13,201 nucleotides of DNA from Anaerolineales bacterium. Its GTDB lineage: Bacteria > Chloroflexota > Anaerolineae > Anaerolineales > E44-bin32. This document shows, piece after piece, positions 1 through 7,676 of this stretch. A program made the position numbers and the translations under genes. The DNA lies in assembly GCA_011772595.1 (NCBI GenBank), contig WVZH01000053.1, positions 22,121 through 35,321 on the forward strand. The letters are read 5' to 3'. Numbering within the stretch: position 1 is the stretch's first letter; each line of letters starts with the position of its first letter. The notes beneath the pieces were generated by a model. It saw nothing but the letters and a program-made list of their open reading frames with translations. It was not told the origin of the DNA and made no database searches.

Positions 1-2
1 TC

Positions 3-2384
3 ATTGGGTTGGTCTGGAATTGGAAGAAATGGTTGATCGCCGCCGGCATCTTTGCGGTGCCTTACATTGTGCTCTACAGCACGATCTTCACCAACGGCAA
101 AGGATTGGCAAGTGGTTTGGTGGGCTCCCTTGGCTATTGGCTGGTTCAACAGGGCGTCGAGCGCGGCAGTCAACCTCCCTTCTATTACGCTCTCATCCAG
201 ATCCCCATCTACGAGTTCTTACCCGCCCTCGCCGGTACCTTTGCTGCGTTGGCAGCTGGAGTAACTTGGTTGTCACGGATGAGGTTGCCTGAAAGTGATG
301 TAGGTGGTGAGAATGAATCTGGCGTCCGCTCGCTCTTGCTCGTTTTCTTAGGATATTGGGCAATCTCTACCTTACTGGCATATTCATTCGCTGGAGAGCG
401 GATGCCCTGGATCACCGTCCACATCACCCTCCCGTTTATCCTACTGGCGGGCTGGGGTGTCGGAGCGTTCCTTGAACGACTTGAATGGCGTAAGCTCCGA
501 GAGAATCGTGGATGGCTCGTAGCAGGACTACTGATCCTGCTTACGATTTCAATTCTGCGCGCAATTACCTCTCTTCTGGGAGAAATCCCACCTTTCCAGG
601 GCTACGAAATCCCTCAACTCAACGCCTCTGTAAATTTTCTGGCCGCAGTTGCCGTTGCACTCGGAACGTCCATCGCTCTGGTGCGCTCCGCGCAAGGTTG
701 GAGTTGGACCCACGTGGCCAGGTTGTTCGGTGTGATCGCCCTCGTCATCCTGACCCTAGTCACCATCCGCACCTCCGCGCGTGCGGCTTACGTCAACTAC
801 GACGAGGCCACCGAGTTTCTCGTTTACGCGCATATGGCGAGAGGTCCGAAAACCATCCTGGAACAGGTCGATGATCTAAGCGAACGCCTGTCTAACAACC
901 CGGATTTTAAGATCGCCTATGACAACGAATCGACCTATCCCTTCTGGTGGTATCTACGAGATAACGAGAAGGCAATCTATTTTGGTGCCAACCCCAGCCG
1001 TGACCTTTTAAACTATTCCGTGCTCATTGTGGGTGACGCCAATTGGTCCAAGCTCGATCCCTTGGTCCAAGACGCGTTTCATACCTACGACTACATGCGC
1101 ATTTGGTGGCCAAACCAGGATTATTTCCAGTGGAGTCGCTCCAGTTTAGAAAGCGATCGCAACAACGAACTGCGCGCAGAAGGCGTTACCGAGATTCCAC
1201 CCATGGGCGTTGGAGAGCATTTATTGCGCTTCTGGCAAAAGATCAGCCCATACATTCTCGATCCCGCACACCGCAACGCTGCTTGGGAGATCTGGTTCAA
1301 TCGCGATTTTACTGAATATGGCGAGCTCAAAGGCGTCGACTTCTCCCTGACCAACTGGAGCCCGTCAAGTAAGATGCGTCTCTATGTGCGGAAGGACGTC
1401 GCCTCGAGGGTGTGGGATTACGGCGTCGACCAACCCGAGGTGGAGTACGCAGATATTGTCGATCCTTACGAAGACGAGTTGATCTTGCTCTACCCCGATC
1501 AATCCATTGGGGGTTCAGGTGTTGAAACAGGGTCGTTCGTCAGCCCACGCGGTAACGCCATCGCCCCAGATGGGAGCCTGTACGTTGCCGATACTATGAG
1601 CCATCGCATTCAACACTTTGATCCTGACGGTGAAGTCTTGCACGTCTGGGGCCGATTCGGCTCGACCGATCAAGGGAACGCCGACGAAGGGGCTTTCAAT
1701 GAACCTTGGGGGATTGGAGTCGCGCCGGATGGCAGCGTGTACGTCGCCGACACTTGGAACCACCGTATACAACATTTCACTGCCGATGGAGAGTTCCTGG
1801 GGATGTTTGGAACCTTTGGTCAAGGCGAGACACCCTATGCGTTTTGGGGACCGCGTGACGTCGTTGTGGATTCCACGGGTCGTGTTTTCGTCTCCGATAC
1901 GGGCAATAAAAGAGTCGTGATCTTCGATCAGCAGGGTGAGTATCTCAGCGAATTTGGCGGATTTGGCCTGGATATGGGCTTCCTCGATGAACCGGTGGGT
2001 CTCGCTCTTGACGAGCTGGGTCGATTATATGTCGCTGACACCTGGAATCAACGCATTCAGGTGTTCGAGGAAGCGGGCAATTCAGTCTTCCGACCAATTG
2101 CCGAGTGGCCCATCACCGCATGGTTTGGTCAGTCTCTTGACAACAAACCTTATTTATCTGTAGGCCGCGGATCCGTCGTTTGCACTACGGACCCCGAAGG
2201 GCCGCGCGTACTGTGCTTCGACCAGGAGGGTGAATTCTTGGTTGGGTGGGGCTCGTCCGTGGATGAGGGTCTTTTCTTTGGTAACCTGTCGGGGATCAGC
2301 TTTGACGACGATTGTGGGGTTTGGGTAACCGATACTGGGAACGGACAGATCATGCATTTCTCACTCGACATCTGTCAAGAGTGA
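3..2384 (+). CDS. Agl23-like (TIGR03663/GT39-type) membrane protein with C-terminal six-bladed NHL propeller, 5' truncated
   Basis: The frame is open to the left edge (codons begin at base 3), so the true start is outside; the TTG at 9 is only the first start-like codon. Residue numbers below count from that TTG. The first ~255 residues carry about seven hydrophobic spans (roughly 8-26, 69-88, 108-127, 136-155, 167-186, 207-226, 238-255). They include the motifs YWLVQQGVERGSQPPFYY and AGERMPW (about 128-134), which I recognise from the Agl23/TIGR03663 family of GT39-like membrane proteins. An extracytoplasmic domain (about 256-500) follows. Then NHL blades recur every ~49 residues: YVADT at 525, YVADT at 578, FVSDT at 627, YVADT at 674, a weak one near 723, and VWVTDT at 771. 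That makes a six-bladed propeller. The family is linked to cell-surface glycan assembly; the propeller may bind protein or glycan. The catalytic N-terminus is not visible, so substrate is unknown. Confidence 0.85.
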   Translation: MGLVWNWKKWLIAAGIFAVPYIVLYSTIFTNGKGLASGLVGSLGYWLVQQGVERGSQPPFYYALIQIPIYEFLPALAGTFAALAAGVTWLSRMRLPESDVGGENESGVRSLLLVFLGYWAISTLLAYSFAGERMPWITVHITLPFILLAGWGVGAFLERLEWRKLRENRGWLVAGLLILLTISILRAITSLLGEIPPFQGYEIPQLNASVNFLAAVAVALGTSIALVRSAQGWSWTHVARLFGVIALVILTLVTIRTSARAAYVNYDEATEFLVYAHMARGPKTILEQVDDLSERLSNNPDFKIAYDNESTYPFWWYLRDNEKAIYFGANPSRDLLNYSVLIVGDANWSKLDPLVQDAFHTYDYMRIWWPNQDYFQWSRSSLESDRNNELRAEGVTEIPPMGVGEHLLRFWQKISPYILDPAHRNAAWEIWFNRDFTEYGELKGVDFSLTNWSPSSKMRLYVRKDVASRVWDYGVDQPEVEYADIVDPYEDELILLYPDQSIGGSGVETGSFVSPRGNAIAPDGSLYVADTMSHRIQHFDPDGEVLHVWGRFGSTDQGNADEGAFNEPWGIGVAPDGSVYVADTWNHRIQHFTADGEFLGMFGTFGQGETPYAFWGPRDVVVDSTGRVFVSDTGNKRVVIFDQQGEYLSEFGGFGLDMGFLDEPVGLALDELGRLYVADTWNQRIQVFEEAGNSVFRPIAEWPITAWFGQSLDNKPYLSVGRGSVVCTTDPEGPRVLCFDQEGEFLVGWGSSVDEGLFFGNLSGISFDDDCGVWVTDTGNGQIMHFSLDICQE

Positions 2385-2561
2385 GGCCAACACCAAAGGT
2401 AATCTTATTGAACACCAGTGTCAGGCTTCATGATCCCTCGCCTGACTCGAAGAAACGAATTCAGCAACCCTGCATTTGTTCCCGTATCTTCAAACCCCAC
2501 TGGCATTGACATAGCCAATCGGTTGAAGTCTCCATTTTTCGTCTGATCATTTGGCAAAAGA

Positions 2562-2595
2562 AGTCAACTCACCTGATTGCGTGAGCTGACTTTTT
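2562..2595. terminator. Bidirectional rho-independent terminator between convergent genes
   Basis: Arms 2562-2572 (AGTCAACTCAC) and 2581-2591 (GTGAGCTGACT) pair over 11 positions with one mismatch, around an 8-nt loop. A T run follows on the plus strand (2591-2595). On the minus strand the hairpin is followed by TTCTTTT. It lies between the plus-strand Agl23-like gene (stop at 2384) and the minus-strand aminotransferase (stop at 2681), so it can serve both. Confidence 0.8.
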
Positions 2596-2680
2596 CCTCT
2601 TGCTGGAGCAGGTATTGGAACCATTGAATTGGGCAGTGTAAAATTCAAACAACGAACTTCCCACCCATATTTTCAGCGCA

Positions 2681-3916
2681 CTATTTCTTCGCCATCTCCT
2701 CCTTCATCGCTCTCCCTAATCGATAGATCCCCTCATGGATCATCTCTTCAGATGCGTTGGAGAAATTGAGTCTCAAGGAGTTATCCCCCCCGTCTCCATA
2801 CGGGTAAAACGCGTTGCCGGGCACATAAGCCACCTTGGCCTCGACGGCCGTCTCGAAGAAATCCTTGGTATTGATCTCTTCGGGTGTTTGCGCCCAGAGG
2901 AATAACCCACCCTGCGGCTTGGTCCACGAGGATTCCTGGGGCCAATTTTCCAGCATGCATTCCATCATCAGATCGCGTCGGATGCGGTAGACCTCACGCA
3001 AGCGTTTCACATGTTGCCGTAGGATTCCACGCTCACAAATATCACTCGCCACCATCTGGACAAACGTGCCGGTGTGAAGGTCTGCCCCTTGCTTGGCCTG
3101 TACCAATCTTGCAATAAAAGGCTTTGGAGCGACGACCCACGCAAGGCGGATACCTGGTGAGAGTGTTTTTGAGAACGTGCTCAGATAGATCGTTCGTTCC
3201 GGAGCAAGACGGAAGATTGGCCTTACGTCCTCCCCTTCGTACCTCAACTCTCCATAGGGATCGTCTTCGATGATCACCAAGTCATATTGCCGTGCAATCT
3301 CCACAAGCCGTTTGCGCCGCTCCAACGGTAGTGTGGTTCCTGCTGGGTTGTGGAAGTTCGGAAGGACGTATACGAAGCGAGGATCATGCCCTTTCTCGAG
3401 GATTTTGGGGATTTCATCGACGCACATCCCCTCTTCATCCAGAGGCACGCTGCAATAATGCGCCTGATAGGCATTCCAGGCTTGGAGTGCGCCTAAGTAG
3501 GTCGGGCGACTGCACAAGATGCAGCCATCCGGGTTTATGAAGAGCTTACCAAGGAGATCCAATCCTTGTTGGGAGCCACTTACGATCAAGATGTTCTCCA
3601 GCTCCACGTTGATTTCGTATTTGGACATGGTCTCTGCCAAATACTTTTTCAAGGGCGTGTATCCCTCTGTTGGGCTGTATTGCAGCGCAACCTTACCTGC
3701 GGTCTGAAGGATGTGACGGCAAGCCTCTTCAAATTCACGAACAGGAAAAAAATCGGGAGCTGGTAAGCCCCCGGCGAAGGAGATGATCTCCGGTCTGGCC
3801 GTGAGTTTTAGAATCTCACGGATGAAGGAAGGTTGTATTTTTTGAGTTCGCTCAGCTAATCGTGATTCCCAATCGAATTCGGCGATTAATTCTTTTGTGG
3901 CATCCGACAAGCCCAT
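2681..3916 (-). CDS. PLP-dependent aminotransferase, fold type I (LysN/2-aminoadipate aminotransferase-like)
   Basis: This 411-aa enzyme should transfer an amino group between an amino acid and a 2-oxo acid in the cytoplasm. The N-terminal part carries REILKLTARPEIISFAGGLP, typical of the AAT_I LysN/kynurenine-aminotransferase-like group. NFHNPAG follows, then IIEDDPYGEL with the PLP-contacting Asp (D218/D219) and Y221. The Schiff-base lysine is K250 in TFSKTLSPGIRLAW, and the carboxylate-binding arginine is R382 in LRLNFSN. I chose the ATG at 3916 because GGAGG lies 5 nt upstream; the same frame reaches a TTG at 3964, but this would add 16 unlikely residues. Homologues I know in this group also begin near this point. 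It follows the liv operon on the same strand with a 380-bp gap, so it is probably transcribed separately. Substrate could be 2-aminoadipate, branched-chain or aromatic amino acids; sequence alone does not settle it. Confidence 0.93.
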   Translation of the reverse strand: MGLSDATKELIAEFDWESRLAERTQKIQPSFIREILKLTARPEIISFAGGLPAPDFFPVREFEEACRHILQTAGKVALQYSPTEGYTPLKKYLAETMSKYEINVELENILIVSGSQQGLDLLGKLFINPDGCILCSRPTYLGALQAWNAYQAHYCSVPLDEEGMCVDEIPKILEKGHDPRFVYVLPNFHNPAGTTLPLERRKRLVEIARQYDLVIIEDDPYGELRYEGEDVRPIFRLAPERTIYLSTFSKTLSPGIRLAWVVAPKPFIARLVQAKQGADLHTGTFVQMVASDICERGILRQHVKRLREVYRIRRDLMMECMLENWPQESSWTKPQGGLFLWAQTPEEINTKDFFETAVEAKVAYVPGNAFYPYGDGGDNSLRLNFSNASEEMIHEGIYRLGRAMKEEMAKK

Positions 3917-4014
3917 GTCAGCCTCCGTATTCGGACACCCCCATTTTCCTCCATTCACAATCAAGTTGCAATGGACACATATCCCTAAAAATGGTAGATG
4001 AGTGGCTATCCTCG

Positions 4015-4027
4015 ACCTCTGAGAGGT
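4015..4027. repeat. 13-bp perfect palindrome upstream of the aminotransferase gene
   Basis: ACCTCT-G-AGAGGT is a perfect inverted repeat about 100 nt upstream of the aminotransferase start. It could be an operator or a small hairpin. No convincing -35/-10 pair was seen next to it, so its role is unknown. Confidence 0.3.
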
Positions 4028-4087
4028 GTTCGTCAGCGGCTACTCAACAATGATCCCATCAGTATTGTTCGAGATCCAGCCGGCGTG

Positions 4088-4232
4088 AACGAGAGGGAAG
4101 GGTACCAATCCCCTAGGCCATGAAGGAGAGGCTGTCAATTCCCTCTCCCTTGACGGAGAGGGATAGGGTGAGGGTGATTATCCCCTGTTGAGTCCACTGC
4201 CAGTACCCTCACTCCAGAGGGGAAAGGGTGTC
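4088..4232. repeat. GC-rich intergenic repeat cluster (CCCTCTCC/GGAGAGGG type)
   Basis: The gap between the aminotransferase and livF (3917-4296) contains no gene. Its core is a 9-bp perfect inverted repeat: TCCCTCTCC at 4140-4148 and GGAGAGGGA at 4155-4163, with a 6-nt loop. AGGGTGAGGGTG follows. Partial copies flank it: GAGAGGGAAGGGT near 4091 and CCCTCACTCCAGAGGGGAAAGGGTG near 4206-4230. From general knowledge, CCCTCTCC/GGAGAGGG hairpins with ACCCTCACCC flanks are common dispersed intergenic repeats in bacteria. There is no T run after the hairpin on the minus strand, so it is not a standard terminator for livF. Confidence 0.55.
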
Positions 4233-4296
4233 AGCTCATTATGCGTGAATTTGTGGAAAGTCTGTGACGGGAAGCGGGTGTTTCAGTGGGACGGCC

Positions 4297-5007
4297 TCAG
4301 AGGCCAAGATAGGTTTGACGGATGTGTTCGTTCCGCGCCAATAACTGGCTCTCCCCCTCCAACTCGACGCGTCCTTGAGAGAGGACGTAACCATAGTCAC
4401 TCACCGCAAGCGCCATCTGGACATTCTGCTCCACGAGGAGCATCGTAATCCCCTCCCGTTTGAGTTGCAGGATGCTCTCGAAAAGCTGAAGCACCAAGAC
4501 GGGTGCCAGACCAAGTGAGAGTTCGTCGAACATGAGCACAACAGGATCGGCCATGATCCCACGTGCTACTGCGAGCATCTGCTGCTCTCCCCCGCTGAGT
4601 GTGCCCGACTTCTGCTTTTCGCGTTCTTTTAACCTGGGAAACAACGAATAAACGAGCTCTAAATTCTGCTTCAGCTTCGCACGCGCGCGCAGTGGTGAAG
4701 CCCCCATTTCCAGATTTTCAACGACACTCATATCAGTGAACAACTGACGACCTTCCGGCACCAAGATGATCCCCATCTCCGCCTTGACGTGTGGAGCGAG
4801 GTTGCTGATGTCCTCCCCGTCAAACCAGATAGAGCCTGCCCAAGGACGAATCAGCCCCATCGCTGTCCGTAAAAGTGTTGTCTTTCCGGCGCCATTGGCA
4901 CCGACCAGGGATGTAAGCTTCCCCTCCTCCATTCCTATGCTCGCCCCCCACAGGATCTGCACTTCGTCGTACCCGGAGGAAATTTCGCGAATCTCAATCA
5001 TCGCCAT
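4297..5007 (-). CDS. livF: LivF-type ABC transporter ATP-binding protein
   Basis: This 236-aa protein is one of two cytoplasmic ATPases of a branched-chain/hydrophobic amino acid importer. Walker A is GANGAGKTT (36-44), the Q-loop region is VPEGRQLF (83-90), and the signature is LSGGEQ (137-142). Walker B is VVLMFDE (D161, E162), followed by LSLGLAP where DEPSLGLAP is usual. As is typical for LivF, the H-loop position is Gln (Q194 in LLVEQN). The length is normal for the family. Start: ATG at 5007 with GGGAG upstream; a second ATG two codons in is possible. The gene begins 15 nt after the livG stop and is last in the operon. A short palindrome (GGCCT-CAG-AGGCC) covers its stop codon, but no T tract follows. 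Confidence 0.96.
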   Translation of the reverse strand: MAMIEIREISSGYDEVQILWGASIGMEEGKLTSLVGANGAGKTTLLRTAMGLIRPWAGSIWFDGEDISNLAPHVKAEMGIILVPEGRQLFTDMSVVENLEMGASPLRARAKLKQNLELVYSLFPRLKEREKQKSGTLSGGEQQMLAVARGIMADPVVLMFDELSLGLAPVLVLQLFESILQLKREGITMLLVEQNVQMALAVSDYGYVLSQGRVELEGESQLLARNEHIRQTYLGL

Positions 5008-5022
5008 GCTGATTCTCCCGTA

Positions 5023-5772
5023 TTAACCATCTCGATCTAGTAACTTCCTCGCCAACTCTGGATCACCAAGATAGGCCTCGATCACGCGTTCATCGGATGC
5101 AACCTGATCAGGAGTTCCCTCGGCGATGAGCTCCCCATAGTCCAACACGATAATGCGTTCGGACACATTCATGATGGCGTGCATCACGTGTTCGATCATA
5201 ATGATCGTGATTCCACGATCACGTATTCTGCGCACAATCTCCAACATCGCAGTAATCTCGGCGGGATTGAGGCCTGCAAGCACTTCGTCGAGCAGAAGCA
5301 GAGTCGGCAGGGATGCCAGAGCGCGCGCCAATTCGAGACGCTTCTTTTGCGCCACATTCAGGCTTCCTGCCAACTGATCGTGCGGTACATCAAGATTAAC
5401 AAACGATAACTGCTCGTTTGCAATCACGGCCGATTCCGCCAGACCATGTCCCTTCCCCCCAAAACAAGCCCCAACCAGGACATTCTCTCGAATCGTGAGC
5501 TCATTGAGCGGTTTGACGATCTGATGAGTACGCGCTAGCTGCATGTGCGCCATCTCGTACGTCTTCCTACGGGTAGTATCCTCTCCACGGAAGATGACCC
5601 GACCCCCATCTGGTGGGTAAACCCCGTTGATCACGTTGAACAGCGTCGTTTTCCCAGCCCCGTTTGGACCGATCAATCCCAGAATCTGTCCCTCCGGGAG
5701 CTCGAAAGAAACGCTTTTCAGTGCTTGGAGACCCCCGAAATTCTTCGAGACTCCATCTACCTGCAAGATCAT
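5023..5772 (-). CDS. livG: LivG-type ABC transporter ATP-binding protein with divergent signature motif
   Basis: This 249-aa protein is the second ATPase of the importer. Walker A is GPNGAGKTT (35-43), the Q-loop Gln is Q84 in ARTHQIV, Walker B is LLLLDE (D162, E163) followed by VLAGLNP, and the H-loop His is H195 in IEHVMH. The C-terminal YLGDPELA tail is typical of LivG. The signature is unusual: [15 protein letters not shown] from 138, where LSxGQxRRLEIARAL is expected, so the SGG core is lost. I recall a LivG subclade with degenerate signatures followed by DEVMAGLNP, so this may be a lineage trait and not damage. Its ATG overlaps the livM stop by 4 nt (ATGA), indicating coupled translation; GGAG lies 9 nt upstream. 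Confidence 0.95.
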   Translation of the reverse strand: MILQVDGVSKNFGGLQALKSVSFELPEGQILGLIGPNGAGKTTLFNVINGVYPPDGGRVIFRGEDTTRRKTYEMAHMQLARTHQIVKPLNELTIRENVLVGACFGGKGHGLAESAVIANEQLSFVNLDVPHDQLAGSLNVAQKKRLELARALASLPTLLLLDEVLAGLNPAEITAMLEIVRRIRDRGITIIMIEHVMHAIMNVSERIIVLDYGELIAEGTPDQVASDERVIEAYLGDPELARKLLDRDG

Positions 5773-6740
5773 TGCAGCACACTCCGCAGTCTAGGAAATC
5801 GGGAGCGCAACCACCCAATCACACCGGCTGGGACGAAGAGAACGATCAACAACAACACTGCCCCAGCTATTGAAAGTTGGATGTTCTTGAATACAGAGCT
5901 CGTGACGAGAAGCCCGCGCAAACGCTGATAGCCTGCCGCACCGAGGATTGGGCCGAGAACCGTGCCTTGCCCTCCGAGCATGACCATCACGATGGTTTCT
6001 ATCGACAGGTGGAGCGGAAATGCAGGATGCGGTTCGACGTTCCCATTCTTGAAGAAAAACAGAGTACCGATGATCCCAGGGAATATCGCGGAGAGTACGT
6101 ACGCCCAGGTCTTCGCAGTCGGAGCTACGACGCCCATCACTTCTGCGGCATCCTCGTCCTCTCGAATCGCTAAGAGACCAAGGCCAAACTTCGACGTCTT
6201 TACAAGATAACTGACCAGTACCACCGCAACGGTGAGGCCGGTCATTACGTAGAAAACCATCTGTAGCGCTTGAGCAGCCCCTCCATATTGCTGATACACC
6301 TGAAAGTTAAGGGTCATCCCAATTGGGCCGCCAAAAGGATCGAAATTGTTGATGAATGCGCGCACAGCCTCGTTGATGCCGATAGTCGCAAGCGCAAAGT
6401 AGGCGCCTCGCAACCTGAGGATCGCTTTACCAAGTAGAAAAGCCAATATCCCCGACGTTAAGCCCCCGAGAATCATTGCGAACCATAAAGACCATCCCTT
6501 GACAGAAACCATATAGAACCCGACGTATCCCCCCAGGCCAAAGAACACAATATGTCCAAAGCTGACGTATCCAGCGTATCCCAGGAGAATATTCAGGCTG
6601 GAGGCCAGGGCGACGGCACGGAGTATGGTAAACACCAATTCCCGCGTTGCCGGCTTTCCTGTGATCATGGGCCCGGCAGCCATGACACCGACAAGAAGAA
6701 GCGCAAAGATTAAACCCAAATGCTTGCGAAGGATATTCAC
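5769..6740 (-). CDS. livM: LivM-type branched-chain amino acid ABC transporter permease
   Basis: This 323-aa inner-membrane permease has about eight to nine hydrophobic segments. Family markers are [19 protein letters not shown] near residues 50-68 and the cytoplasmic coupling loop [19 protein letters not shown], the EAA-like element that contacts the ATPases. The start is GTG at 6740, overlapping the livH stop by 4 nt (GTGA), with GGGAG 7 nt upstream. It pairs with LivH to form the channel. The C-terminus ends in an Arg-rich tail ([14 protein letters not shown]). Overlaps on both sides place it firmly inside the operon. Confidence 0.95.
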   Translation of the reverse strand: MNILRKHLGLIFALLLVGVMAAGPMITGKPATRELVFTILRAVALASSLNILLGYAGYVSFGHIVFFGLGGYVGFYMVSVKGWSLWFAMILGGLTSGILAFLLGKAILRLRGAYFALATIGINEAVRAFINNFDPFGGPIGMTLNFQVYQQYGGAAQALQMVFYVMTGLTVAVVLVSYLVKTSKFGLGLLAIREDEDAAEVMGVVAPTAKTWAYVLSAIFPGIIGTLFFFKNGNVEPHPAFPLHLSIETIVMVMLGGQGTVLGPILGAAGYQRLRGLLVTSSVFKNIQLSIAGAVLLLIVLFVPAGVIGWLRSRFPRLRSVLQ

Positions 6741-7597
6741 TCTTTCGCTCCCAATAGACCGCTTGGTCGGATAAGTAGGATCAGGACAAAGAGTACAAAC
6801 TCAACGACAGGAACCCAGGTTGTTTCCATAAATGCCGGAATGACTCCTTCAAGCACCCCCAGGATCAAGCCACCGAACAGCGATCCAATCGGATTCCCCA
6901 ACCCGCCTAGCACCCCGATTACAAAGCTCTTGAGCTCATATCGGCCGCCTGCGAGGATTGTGAAAGGAAAGAATGTGGCGATTAGCCCGCCAGATAGCGT
7001 GGCGAGCATCGTGCCGAGCCCGAAGCTAAGCGCGAGGATGCGATTCGAGTTTACGCCAACCAATTCCGCCGCGTTGCGGTTGTTCGCCACGGCACGAATG
7101 TACCTTCCCGGACGCGTGCGATAGAGGAATCCGTAAAGACCCAGCGCGGTAAGGACGGCCGCGAGGGCGGCGATAACGCGCGTTCCTAGGAGAATCGCAG
7201 GGCCCAAGGTAACGCTCCCGAGAGTAAATTCCACATTGCGCGGTGCGGTCCCGAAGGCGGCCGTGGCCAAGCCGATGATGATCATATTCACCGCAAACGT
7301 GGCCAACAAACTAGAGAGATGGGGCGCGTTGATCACTCGGCGGACCGCAACGACATAGATAAACACTCCAATAATCAAACCGGCTATTAACATAATGAGA
7401 ATTGCAAGGTAGGGATTCAATCCAAGTAAATTAAAGGAGAAGTACACCCCAAACATCCCCAGAGCGATGATGGGACCATGGGAGAGGTTGATAACGTCCA
7501 TCACGCCCCATATCAACGTGAGACCCATCGCCGCTACGCCATAGACAAAGCCCAGGAGAAGACCATCGATCAACGAGGCCAGCAACAAATTCCCCAT
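6737..7597 (-). CDS. livH: LivH-type branched-chain amino acid ABC transporter permease
   Basis: This 286-aa permease is the partner of LivM. Hallmarks are the N-terminal segment YGVAAMGLTLIWGVMDVINL followed by SHGPIIALG, and the coupling loop RPGRYIRAVANNRNAAELVG. Several transmembrane spans run to the C-terminal FVLFVLILLIRPSGL. I chose the ATG at 7597 because GGAGA sits about 5-6 nt upstream. The frame can be extended to a TTG at 7609, but that would place the ribosome-binding site inside the coding region. It begins about 24 nt downstream of a strong hairpin that separates it from the binding-protein gene, and its end overlaps livM by 4 nt. Confidence 0.94.
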   Translation of the reverse strand: MGNLLLASLIDGLLLGFVYGVAAMGLTLIWGVMDVINLSHGPIIALGMFGVYFSFNLLGLNPYLAILIMLIAGLIIGVFIYVVAVRRVINAPHLSSLLATFAVNMIIIGLATAAFGTAPRNVEFTLGSVTLGPAILLGTRVIAALAAVLTALGLYGFLYRTRPGRYIRAVANNRNAAELVGVNSNRILALSFGLGTMLATLSGGLIATFFPFTILAGGRYELKSFVIGVLGGLGNPIGSLFGGLILGVLEGVIPAFMETTWVPVVEFVLFVLILLIRPSGLLGAKE

Positions 7598-7620
7598 GTG
7601 TTTCTCCAATAATGGTTAGC

Positions 7621-7652
7621 CTCCCCGCAGGCGTTTTAACACCTGCGGGGAG
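7621..7652 (-). promoter_or_regulatory. Strong intercistronic hairpin between binding-protein gene and livH
   Basis: Arms 7621-7633 and 7640-7652 enclose a 6-nt loop. In the minus-strand RNA they pair over 13 positions (12 Watson-Crick, one G-U), mostly GC. No T run follows, so it is a poor terminator. Its place just after the binding-protein stop (7677) suggests it protects the 3' end of that message, or partly limits read-through into the permease genes, as described for other importer operons where the binding protein is made in excess. That role is inference. Confidence 0.75.
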
Positions 7653-7676
7653 TATCATGAATGTTATGTTGACCGA

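Noticed and set aside
3914..3964. Upstream TTG start for the aminotransferase, adding 16 residues
   Set aside because: The ATG at 3916 has GGAGG 5 nt upstream, and the extra residues do not fit the family's usual beginning.
4293..4305. GGCCT-CAG-AGGCC palindrome at the livF stop as a terminator
   Set aside because: The stem is only 5 bp and no T run follows on the minus strand.
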